Below, piece by piece: positions 50,501 through 61,190 of a stretch of DNA of 64,000 nt. The first letter of the stretch is position 1. Each line of letters begins with the position of its first letter. The notes below the pieces were generated by a model that was not told where the DNA came from, did no database searches, and saw only the letters and a list, made by a program, of their open reading frames with translations. This DNA is from Daphnia pulex (lineage: Eukaryota > Arthropoda > Branchiopoda > Diplostraca > Daphniidae), in NCBI RefSeq assembly GCF_021134715.1, contig NC_060022.1, forward strand, positions 5,709,001-5,773,000, given 5' to 3'. The position numbers and the translations under genes were made by a program.

Positions 50501-51884
50501 ATTATATTGTAGACTTGATCAACTTTCGATGAATCTATTTCCGGAATTCTTTAAATCCCCCCCCCCCAAAAAAAATGACGTAATTTTAATATAAGAGCAC
50601 TAAAGAATTTTTTCCCTTTTCGGTTTGATTAATATTAAATTTTGAATGTTGAGCTATCACTCATTTAGTCGCGCTTTACCGCGCTTTACAATCCGATTAA
50701 AATTTAATCATACATTTTGAGAACGAAATCTATGAAATGAAATGGACCCGAGACAAAAAGGTTCATATGCTATCGATCTTATACGGTATCCTAATCGTAG
50801 CGCCTGATCAATGCGGGGTAGGCCATTACTTTGAATGAAAGATCAAAGCATATCAAAAGTTCTAAGCCTTTGGAAGACAAATTGATTTTTCTCGTTGGTT
50901 AGACAAAAGGAAATATAATTGTTTTTAGTTATTGCTGTACCAATCGTATTTTGCTACGTTAAACCCGGTTAAACCACACAATTCTTTATCTCGTGTATCT
51001 TTTAGTTTGGCTCAGCTTTTGGCAATGGCCACGGTCTCAGCGCAGAAATAATGGGGTCCTCTTCGAGTGTTATCCTGGTAGCCAATAAAGTCGACCAGGT
51101 GGAAGATCGGATGGTGACTACCGAGGAAGGTAGATAATCAATCAATCATGCGTCATAGTTTAATGATTGTAACTGTTATTGCATTTTCTCTTCTTTCAAA
51201 TAAAAAACCGTTTTTCATTTTTGTTTAATCCATCCCAGGAGAAAAAAGGAGCCGTGATTTGGGCTGTGATCTGTTCTTCGAAATATCCGTACGGGAGGAA
51301 GTTGAAGTAGCCAAGAGAGTGATGGAGGATTTATATTTCCGTTGGAAGTACAATCAGTCTCATCATCATCAATCGCATTCACCCCAAACGCAACAGCCGC
51401 ATCCACCACTCGGCGCCTCGACACCAAACGGGACGTCAAACCACCACTTTGGCCGGCGATGTTTAGAGACGTTCGCCGGCCGGTGTTCTGCTAACAAGAG
51501 CAACAGTATGGACGTCATTAGCGAAAGAGAAGATGGAGCGTTGCCCATCTCTCTGTCTTTAGGTATCTCTCTTCATGACCTAAATTTAATGTTATATAAT
51601 ATAGCTTCCTTATGAGAAATTTTAAATTCTGTTTTCCGTGTGTAGAATCGCCGCCACCTACTGCAACCGGTAATAACTCGCCGGACGACAAGTTCCGCTC
51701 CAGGGCTTCCACAGAGGGTAGTTTGAGCTTCCGAAATAAACGTGTGATCGTTCGCCATTGTGCCCAGCCAGCGCCCGTGGCCCAGCTCGATCATCCGGGT
51801 TTAGCCGTTGCGTGCAATTTGGCCAACAAGAGACCTACTCGCCGCATGAGTATCAGCCTAAGAGGGGCCAGCAGTGCATTCTAA
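47564..51884 (+). CDS. Ras-family small GTPase, RERG/RASL-like, with long C-terminal extension
   Basis: Seven exons, 372 aa: 47564-47677, 47746-47776, 50031-50170, 50304-50450, 51006-51129, 51239-51562, 51646-51884. G1 is GHHSVGKS (aa 41-48), followed by FVVRFLTRRFIGDYDPKLE, which resembles RERG. G3 is LLDSGG (D88), where most Ras proteins have DTAG. G4 is NKVD (171-174) and G5 is EISVR. The last 130 residues are Ser/His/Pro/Gln-rich without domain. The C-terminus (RGASSAF) has no CAAX box, as in RERG, so it is probably not prenylated. Role by family: poorly understood signalling GTPase. A large intron (47777-50030, no internal gene seen) splits the P-loop codon. A 5' non-coding exon is likely, since an acceptor-like site precedes the ATG; the start could otherwise extend to 47507. 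Confidence 0.88.
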
Positions 51885-52754
51885 AAATACGTATTACATG
51901 TCATTTTTTTTAAATTGTTTTGATTATTTATTCTACATTTCATAACAGTGAATTATTTTTATTGAAAGCTTTCGCTGTTTTTTAGACATTTAAATGACTA
52001 TTTTGGCCGTTTTATTTCTCTTGATTGTGTTTCTATGGAGGCAGGAATTACACATTTCACGTTTCAACTCCCGTTGCTGGGAAATACTTGATTAGTGAGT
52101 TTCACATAGGGTAGGGTCTAATTGAGTAATCAAAACACGTACGTTAACGTATTCTAATGATATGGAGTTGAGATATACTGTCAGGTTTCCTAAATCTCCT
52201 GACCACTTATTTGTTCAACTGAACAACAAACAACAAAAACTCGTAGCGTCATGGGATACAAACATACAAACAGTACAACTTCCAAGGGTCGTGCAACCTT
52301 ACGACATAAAATATTGATGGGTAAAATTAGTTTGGAGTATATTCGAGCTTGAAAAACATTGAAGCGGACCTAGACTTATTTAGTGACGATATCAGGGTTA
52401 TCCAGTGCGATAAAAAGTACAATTTAAGAAGCCATACGCTGTCTGGCAATCTGAGAGTTTAGCTCTAGCACACTATTTACACTTCATGACATGCATAACA
52501 CTTTCGGTAAACAATAACGCACAGCCATATTTTACGGTACAAAATTGTCGTCATCACCCACCATCTTTTGGAATTCTTATGCAAGTCAAACTATTTTTTC
52601 CTTGCGATATAGTAACGAATAAATCCCTCCATTAAGAAAGCTAGCTCCCTCGATAACACTTTGGCTGCTGCATCGATGAATTTATTGAAATTTTTAGACT
52701 GAGTCAAGACAAATGCTGGAGTCTACACAAAGATCTCAAACGATCAAGTCCAAT
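51885..52754. other. Spacer between the GTPase and alkaline phosphatase genes
   Basis: AT-rich, with no ORF or repeat recognised. The right end carries the alkaline phosphatase upstream region. Confidence 0.5.
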
Positions 52755-55135
52755 ATGGTGTGCTCACACAAAATAATTTTTTTGGTGGTGACGCTGGTAT
52801 TGTCTTCGACAGCCGGTGTTCACGGGGACGAACATCATCACAGCAGACCCCTTCGCGATTCCGTCACAGACGTTAACAACAAAGCGGAACAGTCCGCAAC
52901 GGAAGGTAAAATGTGGAAAAAGGTAAAATTGTCTTACTGAGGAAATATCATGTGGTTATTTTCTAATATTTAAACAGACGCTGCATATTGGACTCAACTC
53001 GGTCAGCAGTTGTTGTTTGACGAACTGGCCAAACAAAGGATCAATAGCCAAGCAAAAAATATCATAGTATTTCTCGGAGATGGTCAGTACATCTGCGCTG
53101 GGCCTTACTCAGCAGCATTTAAAATTCAATTTTACTTTGGTAGGTATGTCAATTTCAACTGTAACAGCTGCACGAATCTATAAAGGACAAAAGGCTGGCA
53201 AAACGGGCGAAGAGGAACAACTTCACTTTGATCGATTTCCTTACGCTGCATTGTCAAAGGTAAATTGAATTCTCGACATGTTTCTAATTAAAATGTCGCA
53301 TTAATTAAAATCCAAATCAATGTCCACCAACACGCATAGACGTACTGCACGGACATTCAAGTGGCTGATTCCGCTTGCACTGCTACCGCCTACTTGTGTG
53401 GCATTAAAACTGATGTAGACACCTTGGGACTAGACGTCAACGTCATAAAAAAAAATTGCTCGACACAAATCGATCCGGCTAATCAAGTTGATTCCGTCAT
53501 GACTTGGGCCCAAGTATGAAAACTTCAACTTCAATATTTCATTTGTCGATTCAGCTACAACTTTTCATTCAATCAGGCAGCCAACAAAGCGACGGGTATC
53601 GTGACTACAACACGAGTAACTCACGCCACTCCGGCTGGAGCATACGCCCATTCAGCCAATCGTGATTGGGAGGATGACTATGCCCAGTCTTTTGATGGAG
53701 TAGATTCCAACACTTGTGACGATATCGCCGAACAACTTGTCCTCAACAGCCCAGGCAAAAATCTTAAAGTAATGAAACCCTTTTTCTAGTATAAGCATAC
53801 ATATCAATCAAGGATGTAACATCTATGTGTGCGTTGTAAGGTGATTTTGGGAGGTGGTCGTACTTATCTTACTCCAACCACAACGACAGATCCTGAGACA
53901 CAAGAAGCTGGTCGCCGCAGAGATGGGAAAAATCTGATCGATCAGTGGGTGACCGATCACCCAACGGGGAAATATGTAACTACCCGAGATGAATTGGTCA
54001 ATGTGGATGTAGCCGGAACCGATTTTCTCTTGGGTTAGTTTGCCACCGTCGTCTGTTTAGCAGCTTTAGTTTAATCCGTAACATTTGGCACATTATTATG
54101 GTTCAGGTTTATTCAGCCCATCTCATATGGAATACTTTTTGGAATCGAGTGCGGCCAATAACCCTACACTGGAACAAATGACCCGAGCAGCCATTCAAAT
54201 GTTACAAAAAGATGCCAACGGTTATGTCCTTCTCGTGGAAGGTTCGATTCCACGCCTCGCACGGAAAACGTTATGGCAAGTACGCAACTAATTATTAACA
54301 TGTTGCAGGCGGGAGAATTGACCAGGCTCATCACGACGGACGAGCAAAATTGGCCCTCGAGGAAGCTTTCCAGTTTGATCTTGCTGTGGCTGCTGCACTC
54401 AATCTGACGAATTCGGACGATACTCTAATTATCGTCACGGCAGATCATTCGCATACCTTGAGTATTAACGGCTATCCCAAACGCGGCAATGATATTTTAG
54501 GTTAGTTGGTTTCTCTCTGATGAATTATTTTAGCTAATTTTCTTTATTTCTTAATTTACAAACTTTAAGGCTTAGTTGGTTATGCGGCCTCCGATCTCAA
54601 ACCATACACAACCCTAAGTTACGCCAATGGACCCGGTTATGCTAACAGTTTCTCTGGTGGAGAGCGCCTGGATTTGACCGATGTTGATACGAGTAAATAT
54701 TGGTTTCATTTTCAACTATTTTAATTGAGATCATAGCAAAATAATCTTTTGCATAAAATTAGCAAGACCATTTTATTGACTTATCTTAATTATATAGTAT
54801 CCGATTCATTTTTACAACCTGCCATGGTTCCTCTGGCCACCGAGTCTCACGGTGGCGATGACGTAGCTATTTTCGCTCTCGGTCCGCAAGCACATCTATT
54901 CCAGGGCGTCTATGAGCAGCACTATATCGCTCATGTAATGAGCTATGCCGCTTGCATCGGCCCCGGGTTCACTTTCTGTAACAACCCAGCGAATCCACCT
55001 TCAACGACTGCAATTCCTCCGTCGACTCCATCGTCTTCTAGTCGCATAGGTGTAAATCGTTCTTTAGGGAGCATAAGCGCATTCATGTCCTGTGTTTGGA
55101 TCCAGCGACTCCTCGTTTCTGTATTTACTCAGTAA
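52755..55135 (+). CDS. Alkaline phosphatase, probably GPI-anchored
   Basis: Ten exons, 572 aa: 52755-52905, 52978-53082, 53144-53259, 53340-53513, 53577-53768, 53841-54033, 54107-54241, 54309-54500, 54570-54692, 54798-55135. The signal is [21 protein letters not shown]. Metal and active-site motifs: FLGDGMS (Asp), VADSACTAT with phosphoserine Ser135 (PROSITE alkaline phosphatase pattern), [28 protein letters not shown] and ATESHGGDD. The tail has a Ser/Pro/Thr spacer and hydrophobic end ([15 protein letters not shown]), consistent with a GPI signal. Role: phosphomonoester hydrolysis at the outer membrane, e.g. gut. An upstream in-frame ATG at 52713 would add 14 residues but gives a poorer signal. 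The donor after LLVE is GTTCGA, weak but required by frame. The short exon 2-3 intron is 61 nt. Confidence 0.93.
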
Positions 55136-55141
55136 AATAAA
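55136..55141 (+). terminator. Polyadenylation signal of alkaline phosphatase
   Basis: AATAAA begins immediately after the stop codon (TAA at 55133-55135), implying a very short 3' UTR. Confidence 0.5.
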
Positions 55142-55456
55142 CTAGTCATTTAACATTCGAAAGTGCATCATTTTATATTCGCAACCCATTGTTAACACAA
55201 AAGACAGCACGAAAAATCTTGCGTTTCTAGCGCCATCTAACGAATACACTTAAAAACTGAATTTTCTACTTGATAGAGGGCTCTTAAAAACGTGTTTGAC
55301 ACATAGTGTTTTTCTTTTTTTTAAATTACAAAGTTGAAAAGTTCTACAACATATATCCTTAAATTAGTTAATGCTGGTTTATTATTACTGAACTTATTCT
55401 CGATAGCGATAGTTGACGACTTGACGTTTGTTCCTTCGCAATTTAAAGGAGGAAAA

Positions 55457-57619
55457 ATGGAAGAAATAATAAAAGAAGCAGATATAAAAAAAGAAGAAGA
55501 AATAAAAAAAGAAGAAGAATTGACTAATCCCAACGATTTTTCCAGCAAAGAAACTTGCGATGCTGAAGTGACAAAAGACTTAATTGACAAAGATGAAACC
55601 CCTTCAGGGACAGCAACAAAAAAGGGAAAAATTCGTAAACGAAAAAAGGCCCTGCATACTGCCATTAGAAATCAAATGGAGTTTTACTTTAGTGATGCAA
55701 ATCTCTCAAAAGATAGGTTTATGCAGAATGTTATCAAAGATGGACCTGGTAATATATTACATATTATTTTCTGTTTTTGTGTAGCTAACATATTATTTAA
55801 TATTTGTTAGAAATTCCACTGCATGTTTTTATGAACTTTAATAAGCTTCGAGCAATGACTGAAGACCTCAAAGAAATTGCTAAGGTACAGCTTAAAATCA
55901 TGTAATCTCAGTTCATGTTTTATTATTAATCTATGCATTTTTTAAGGCGTTAAAATTCTCTAAAACATTAAAACTTAGTGAGGATGAGACAAAGGTTTCA
56001 AGAATTACACCATTCCGCCCTAAGTCTCAGGAAGAGGTAGACCTTTGCACTGTGTATGTGGTAAGTAAAAAGAATTGTTGGTGTACAGCTTAAATACATT
56101 TTCCCTTTATAAACAGGAAAGATTACCACCCCATGCTTCAATTGAATGGATTACCAGCATATTTTCTGAATATGGAGTGGTAGCATATGTTTCACTCCCC
56201 AAATTCAAAGATGCAACACGAATAAAAGGCTTTGCATTTGTGGAATTTTGTGATTCTGAGTCAGCTGCCAAAGCTGTCACGGTAAGTTTTCTTTGCATAT
56301 TTAGGCAGTAACACAAAGACAATGAGGGCTCATTCAAAAATTTTATAGGAATATGCAGCCTCCAGCGAGTATCATTTATTGACTGAAGATCCGGGGCAGT
56401 TATGTAGTATTCAGGCGTTCAATGCAGAGTGCGTAAACTACTTTCTAATTGAACAATCGAAAGTTTTTCACTTATTTACCTTTTTATTTACTTTAATGTG
56501 ATTTTCAAATCAAATAATTGTTCATAAAGGAGTCAGCAAGACGAAAAAGGGGACGAGAAGAAAACCAGCCCAAAACCAGAAACGGAGGAAGATGAATCCA
56601 ATGCTGAACCAAAATCGAAAAGAATAAAAGTAGAAGAAGAAACAACTGAGATAAAAGAAGGCATTGCAACGACTATAGAAGAGACAACTGTGATTAAAGC
56701 TGAAAAAGAAATTACCAGTCAAGATGAATCGAAAGCCATCACAAAAAAGAAGAAGCAACCAAACGTGTTTAAAGATGAAATTAATGAAGAGGCTCTCAAC
56801 CTGTCATTACAGGTCATGTCCAAGTAAATTTACCTTAATTTAACAAAAATATTGTTCTGAACTTAACCATAAATTCATTATTAAAGGAAAGAGTGGAAGA
56901 GATTGCGGAATAAATATCTTGATATGCAGCGCAAGTGTCTCCGCCAAATCCGAATGAATGCTCGACGCCAACATAATGAAAGCCGATTCGATCCTGTTGT
57001 ATTAGTTGAGGAAACTAAAGAACAATTTGTTGAGGACAGATCTGATCCCTGTCCAGATTTTCAACCTGGTCGAATCGTCAAAATCATTCTGGACGAACCT
57101 ATTTCAGATGCCAAACGTTTCAAAGTATTTCTTCCTTACGTTACTACTTACTTACTAAATATTTTTTTGTTTGTAATAACAGTTGATTGTATAATTTAAT
57201 TATTAGAGCCAAGTCAAATGTCAGGAGGGTGTAACTTACGTAGAAGCGCAAGACTGTTGCAAAATTGCTTTTGTACGATGCACTGACGATGCAGCTGCCC
57301 AGTCTCTAGTCGTCAAGAAAATATGGAGTCAATCAGAAATTCTCCAAGGTTTTTCTCTCTTTGGCACAGTAAAGGAAAACATTTAATAATTATTATTATT
57401 GTGAAATATGCAGGCGAAGAAGAACGAGACTACTGGAAAAAGATCGAAGAGAACCGAATAAAGAAGCGTGACAAATCTTCACGACCTAAAAAATCGGGAG
57501 CTGAGAGAGCCCGCAAGCAAAAGGAATCGATCATTGACGCAGACCAACCTGGCTACCCCACCAGAGCTATACAACACAAAAATCTGCATATTAGGTTCGA
57601 CGGCGAGGACGATGATTAA
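55457..57619 (+). CDS. LARP7: La-related protein 7 (LARP7)
   Basis: Nine exons, 534 aa: 55457-55748, 55811-55884, 55947-56060, 56117-56281, 56349-56428, 56530-56823, 56887-57124, 57207-57348, 57414-57619. A Lys/Glu-rich start precedes the La motif (IRNQMEFYFSDANLSKDRFM). RRM1 follows (LCTVYVERLPPHASIEWI, RNP-like GFAFVEF). A long charged region (KKTSPKPETEEDESNAEPK) leads to a C-terminal xRRM (GRIVKIILDEP, GVTYVEAQDCCKIAFVRC) and a basic tail. Family role: binds the 3' U-tail of 7SK RNA and keeps the P-TEFb-inhibiting snRNP together. Close to human LARP7 (582 aa). An ATG at 55334 is in frame but precedes a hydrophobic stretch not seen in the family, so 55457 was chosen. The intergenic gap to alkaline phosphatase is about 320 bp. 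Confidence 0.94.
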
Positions 57620-58422
57620 AGGTGACGAACTATTTACTCGTAACGGGCTTTCATGTACGGCTTTTATAAACCTCTTTCGTTCACCTAATACAATGGTCTT
57701 GAACCTAGGTTCTTGTGATGTGTATCGAGTCTGATTACAGGAACTTTAATTCGATGTTATGGTTTTTTGTTTCGTTACAAACGAACTGAAAAGCATTATT
57801 CGGTTGATATTGTAAAGTATCACATGAGTGATTTTCATTTAAAAATTGAGTAGATAGACGACGGATTGTCTAGATTTGCTTACCAAAAAACGCGGGAAAA
57901 CTCCGGTGATTTCACACACATTATGTTGCCGGAACCTTCTCTCGGATAATTCCCCACCAGGAGAATGGCTTCGGCTTTTGTTTATTCGTTCATCCATTTC
58001 AATAGTCTGTTATTTTAATGTGTTATTCTAACAATTTAATAATTTATTTTTAAAACGTTTTGATGCACGTTTTCGTTTAAAAGCGCTAAAGCGGTTCATC
58101 GCATTTGATACGGTATTTCTTGAAAGACATTTATTCGCAACATCTCGTGGCTGTGGTTTTAACTTTCAAGACAGTAAGAAAATCAGGAAACATTGGTCAT
58201 TGGTCAACAGTTACTGAAGTAAATTTTTCGATAAAATTACTTTTTAGTTAATTTATTTTTGGATGAACTAAGTTTTTTTAAAAATCGTAAAGTTTAAGTA
58301 TTCTCCATTTCAAACATTTTTCTGAAGAAAATTTATTTATTTATGGGAAAATTCTGTGTGGGGGTGGGGGAGACACGCTGAATCCCAATGGCTAGTGATT
58401 CTTTATAATTACCTTCCCAGAT

Positions 58423-58556
58423 ATTGCTCGATGATTCCCAACAGTTGCCAGCAGAGGTCACTGTTGTCCCACTGGTCACTGGTGATTATTCAACACAGTC
58501 TCACTATAGAGGACCCATCAAGACGACGCCGTCTCCGAGAGAATCTTCCGCCATAT
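58423..58556 (+). other. Candidate terminal exon (unassigned)
   Basis: A good acceptor (TAATTACCTTCCCAG) is followed by an open frame reading ILLDDSQQLPAEVTVVPLVT then Ser/Thr/Pro-rich residues to a TAA at 58554-58556. No domain is recognised and no upstream exon could be joined with confidence. Confidence 0.2.
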
Positions 58557-58693
58557 AAGAGTCGGACAACCATAAGTAATAGCTCTGGTACAGGCAACAG
58601 ACAGCCACTTCGGCCGTAAAGCCTTGTCAATTGTCATAGTTTTTTTTTTCAAAGTTGAGATCCTGTGAGCTGCTTGCTTAAATAAGCCAACCC

Positions 58694-58839
58694 GTTGCCA
58701 AAATTAGCCAACAGTTGGAACTGGTTGGAAGTAAAAACTAAAAAGCCGGGTAAAAAGCCCGCGAAACCCGAAACACCTCCTGTAGTAGTCATAGACCTAG
58801 TTTCTTCGACTCACACGTTTCCTTCCCTTGATAAAGTTG
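58694..58839 (+). other. Candidate Lys/Pro-rich exon (unassigned)
   Basis: An open frame reads NSWNWLEVKTKKPGKKPAKP, then ETPPVVVIDLVSSTHTFPSL, ending near GATAAAG/GTTGCG, which could be a donor. The composition looks protein-like rather than random, but neither ends nor relatives are recognised. Confidence 0.2.
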
Positions 58840-59867
58840 CGCAATATACATTTTGTTCATCTCCAATCTCCATCATGTTACTTCAAAATCAAATGAAACC
58901 TTTTTCTAGATATTGTTTTATTGAAGGGTTGAAAAAGCAAAGGATCTTTGTTCCTACACGTTCCTACAAAGCCTTGAAAAAGTTGTTGCCTGGCTGGCTG
59001 TAAAAGAATTTGAAAGTGAAAATTGAAATACGAGTTTTCTCCTGTGATGCTGCTGGCTTTTCACACTCTTACAATGCCCACCACCTCATCAGTTGGCTCG
59101 TAATAGGAGATCGCTTTGGCAGTCGGAGCTTAAAAATTACTATAGGACAAGTGTGGTATTTAAAACAAATTCACTGTTAAAAAGGGTACCACTTTTTTGG
59201 GGTTGTCAACCACCAAAAATAGGTGAATGTACGAAATTGAACGAAAATGCAAATTATAATGAACCAGTTATTCATTAATCCGTCGCCTAACTATTCGCAT
59301 TTTTTGATAGAATTATGTTTTCTAGAAATATTTTGTTGTGAAAAAAAAATGCATTAGACAGGGCAGTAGTCGGCAGTAGTAATATTAGAATTCGAAGAAC
59401 TCTATTTCTCCCGAATGATAACCCGTCGCTCTTTCAATAATCGGCCGCAGGTTGGCCAATCACCAACACCAATCAGCCCCATCACTGATTTCATTTTCAA
59501 AATCGTTTGTAGAAAATATGAATGGCGCTTATAAAATGGAAATGTTGTACTGTCTAATGATATTTATCTCTTTTTCCACTTTCTTTACCCGATATTCGCT
59601 TTCGCTGCATAAATCAGAGAAAATTCGGGAGGAGGAGTTGAAATGTTTTAACATGGTGCAATGGGGGTGGAGGTACCAGGGCTGCTCAGCTACTTTTAAC
59701 TCAAGCTTTCAACAGCCCATATGAAAGAGGAGTCTTGGAAGCCCTGCGGATTAAATACGACTACACATTTTTATTGGCAATTCTTGACATCAAACATATT
59801 TATTTTTTTTTTATCCCCAGGCACTCGCCTATAACAGAGATCAGACGAAATTAGTTAAAGCAGGGGC

Positions 59868-60107
59868 ATGGAGAGATGGTTGCCAATGACCATGTTAAAT
59901 TTCCCATAAGGCCGCCATAAGGGGATTCGACGGGAAGCTACTTTTTAACGACATTTGTATGGACGTGATAAGGAGGCCGCTTTGAATCAACGCCATCTAG
60001 GCTGTTGCGGCATATGGATGGACATTCAACTTGATCTTTTAGTAAAATGAGCGGACGACCCGTTATGGGAAATGTAACATGGAGACTGGCAACCATCTCT
60101 CCATGCG
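59868..60107. repeat. Inverted repeat, about 45-bp arms
   Basis: The arm 59868-59912 (GCATGGAGAGATGGTTGCCA...) matches the reverse complement of 60063-60107 (...TGGCAACCATCTCTCCATGC) with a few differences. The 150-bp spacer has no ORF of note. It resembles terminal inverted repeats of a short non-autonomous element or a hairpin-forming transcript. Confidence 0.65.
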
Positions 60108-60282
60108 CATAGTTAAAGGCAAGGTTGACAAAATAAAGCCGAAATAAAGACATGGGCCATCAAAAACTTAGCGTCGTCAAAGAGCAACAACAGTCGAGAT
60201 GGTAATTATTTTTCTATGATTACGTTAACCTTAATTACCCCTATCAACACATATTTCTGAAAAATAATTCCAGTGGTCTTGG

Positions 60283-61190
60283 ACGAGTTCCCGAAATGGC
60301 TGAAACGTTCCATGGACCGGATAAAAGACACTAACACGCACCAAAACACCAAGTTGAAGAGGATCACCAACGAAAAAAGGAGAATCGCCTGTCAGTGTGC
60401 CAGGGCAGCAACGCAGCAACAACAAGAAGGAAAAGAAGAAAAACAATTCCAAAGAAGATGATCTCACTTACGGCACGCGGGATTGCGACATTGGTAAATC
60501 TTCGTCTATGAAATTGTATCTTTTATTGTTGTGTGAAAACTCAACACGCCAACATCTTGTTACAACAGCCATGGTGGACAGGATCAAGGCCGGAACATTA
60601 GACATGGATTACTTCTGTCTCGGCTGTCATGTGGAAGCTATGGGCCCGTGTATATGGAATTGGAACATCCGCTCTTCTTTGAAAGTCTGTGCAATCTGGT
60701 GCAATCGCGAATGCAAGGTGATTATTTTTCCTAAATTAATTAAGAGCGCTAAATAATTCTTTTCCCCTGTTATTCATGCATTGTTTATAGTAAAGATTAT
60801 TTCTTGATTCCTTTCTGACAGGTGAGTTGCGTCATCTGTGATTCCACGGGAGATTATCTGCTGGTCTTCGCGTCGTCGTACTCCACGACAACTTGGGAGC
60901 CGTCAACCATAGGCTACGCGCTTATAATTTACTGCGACTTGAATTGGATCAGTATTGGGCCTATGAACGATGGAACGGAGTTTATACGAACTCAACGGCG
61001 TCGAATTCGCAGTCCCAAAAACGCAAACCAAATGAAGGACGAAGAGTGGGCGTTAATTTTTGTATATTTATACTATATATTTTTGTATAGTGTCTCGTTC
61101 ATTTATTTGTCTCCACTCGCCTCTTGCCTCCCAGCCAGCAAGAAATTTGATCCGACGCGTCACCAACCTGCCGGAAGGAAAGTGGATACT
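60283..61190 (+). other. Candidate multi-exon locus (unassigned)
   Basis: An exon from about 60283 (or starting within it) runs to GACATTG/GTAAAT (60493) in a Lys/Asn-rich frame (NKKEKKKNNSKEDDLTYGTR). A 75-nt intron would end at TTGTTACAACAG (60569). The next exon reads AMVDRIKAGTLDMDYFCLGC to GAATGCAAG/GTGATT (60717). A further acceptor (TTTCTGACAG) precedes CVICDSTGDYLLVFASSYS. A second frame there (LRLELDQYWAYERWNGVYTN) is also open, so the frame is unclear. No domain is recognised. It could be a fast-evolving gene or chance. Confidence 0.25.

Noticed and set aside
53083-53143. Frame reading through between FLGDG and MSISTV in alkaline phosphatase as a lineage insertion
   Set aside because: It is a 61-nt GT-AG intron; removing it restores the conserved FLGDGMS motif.
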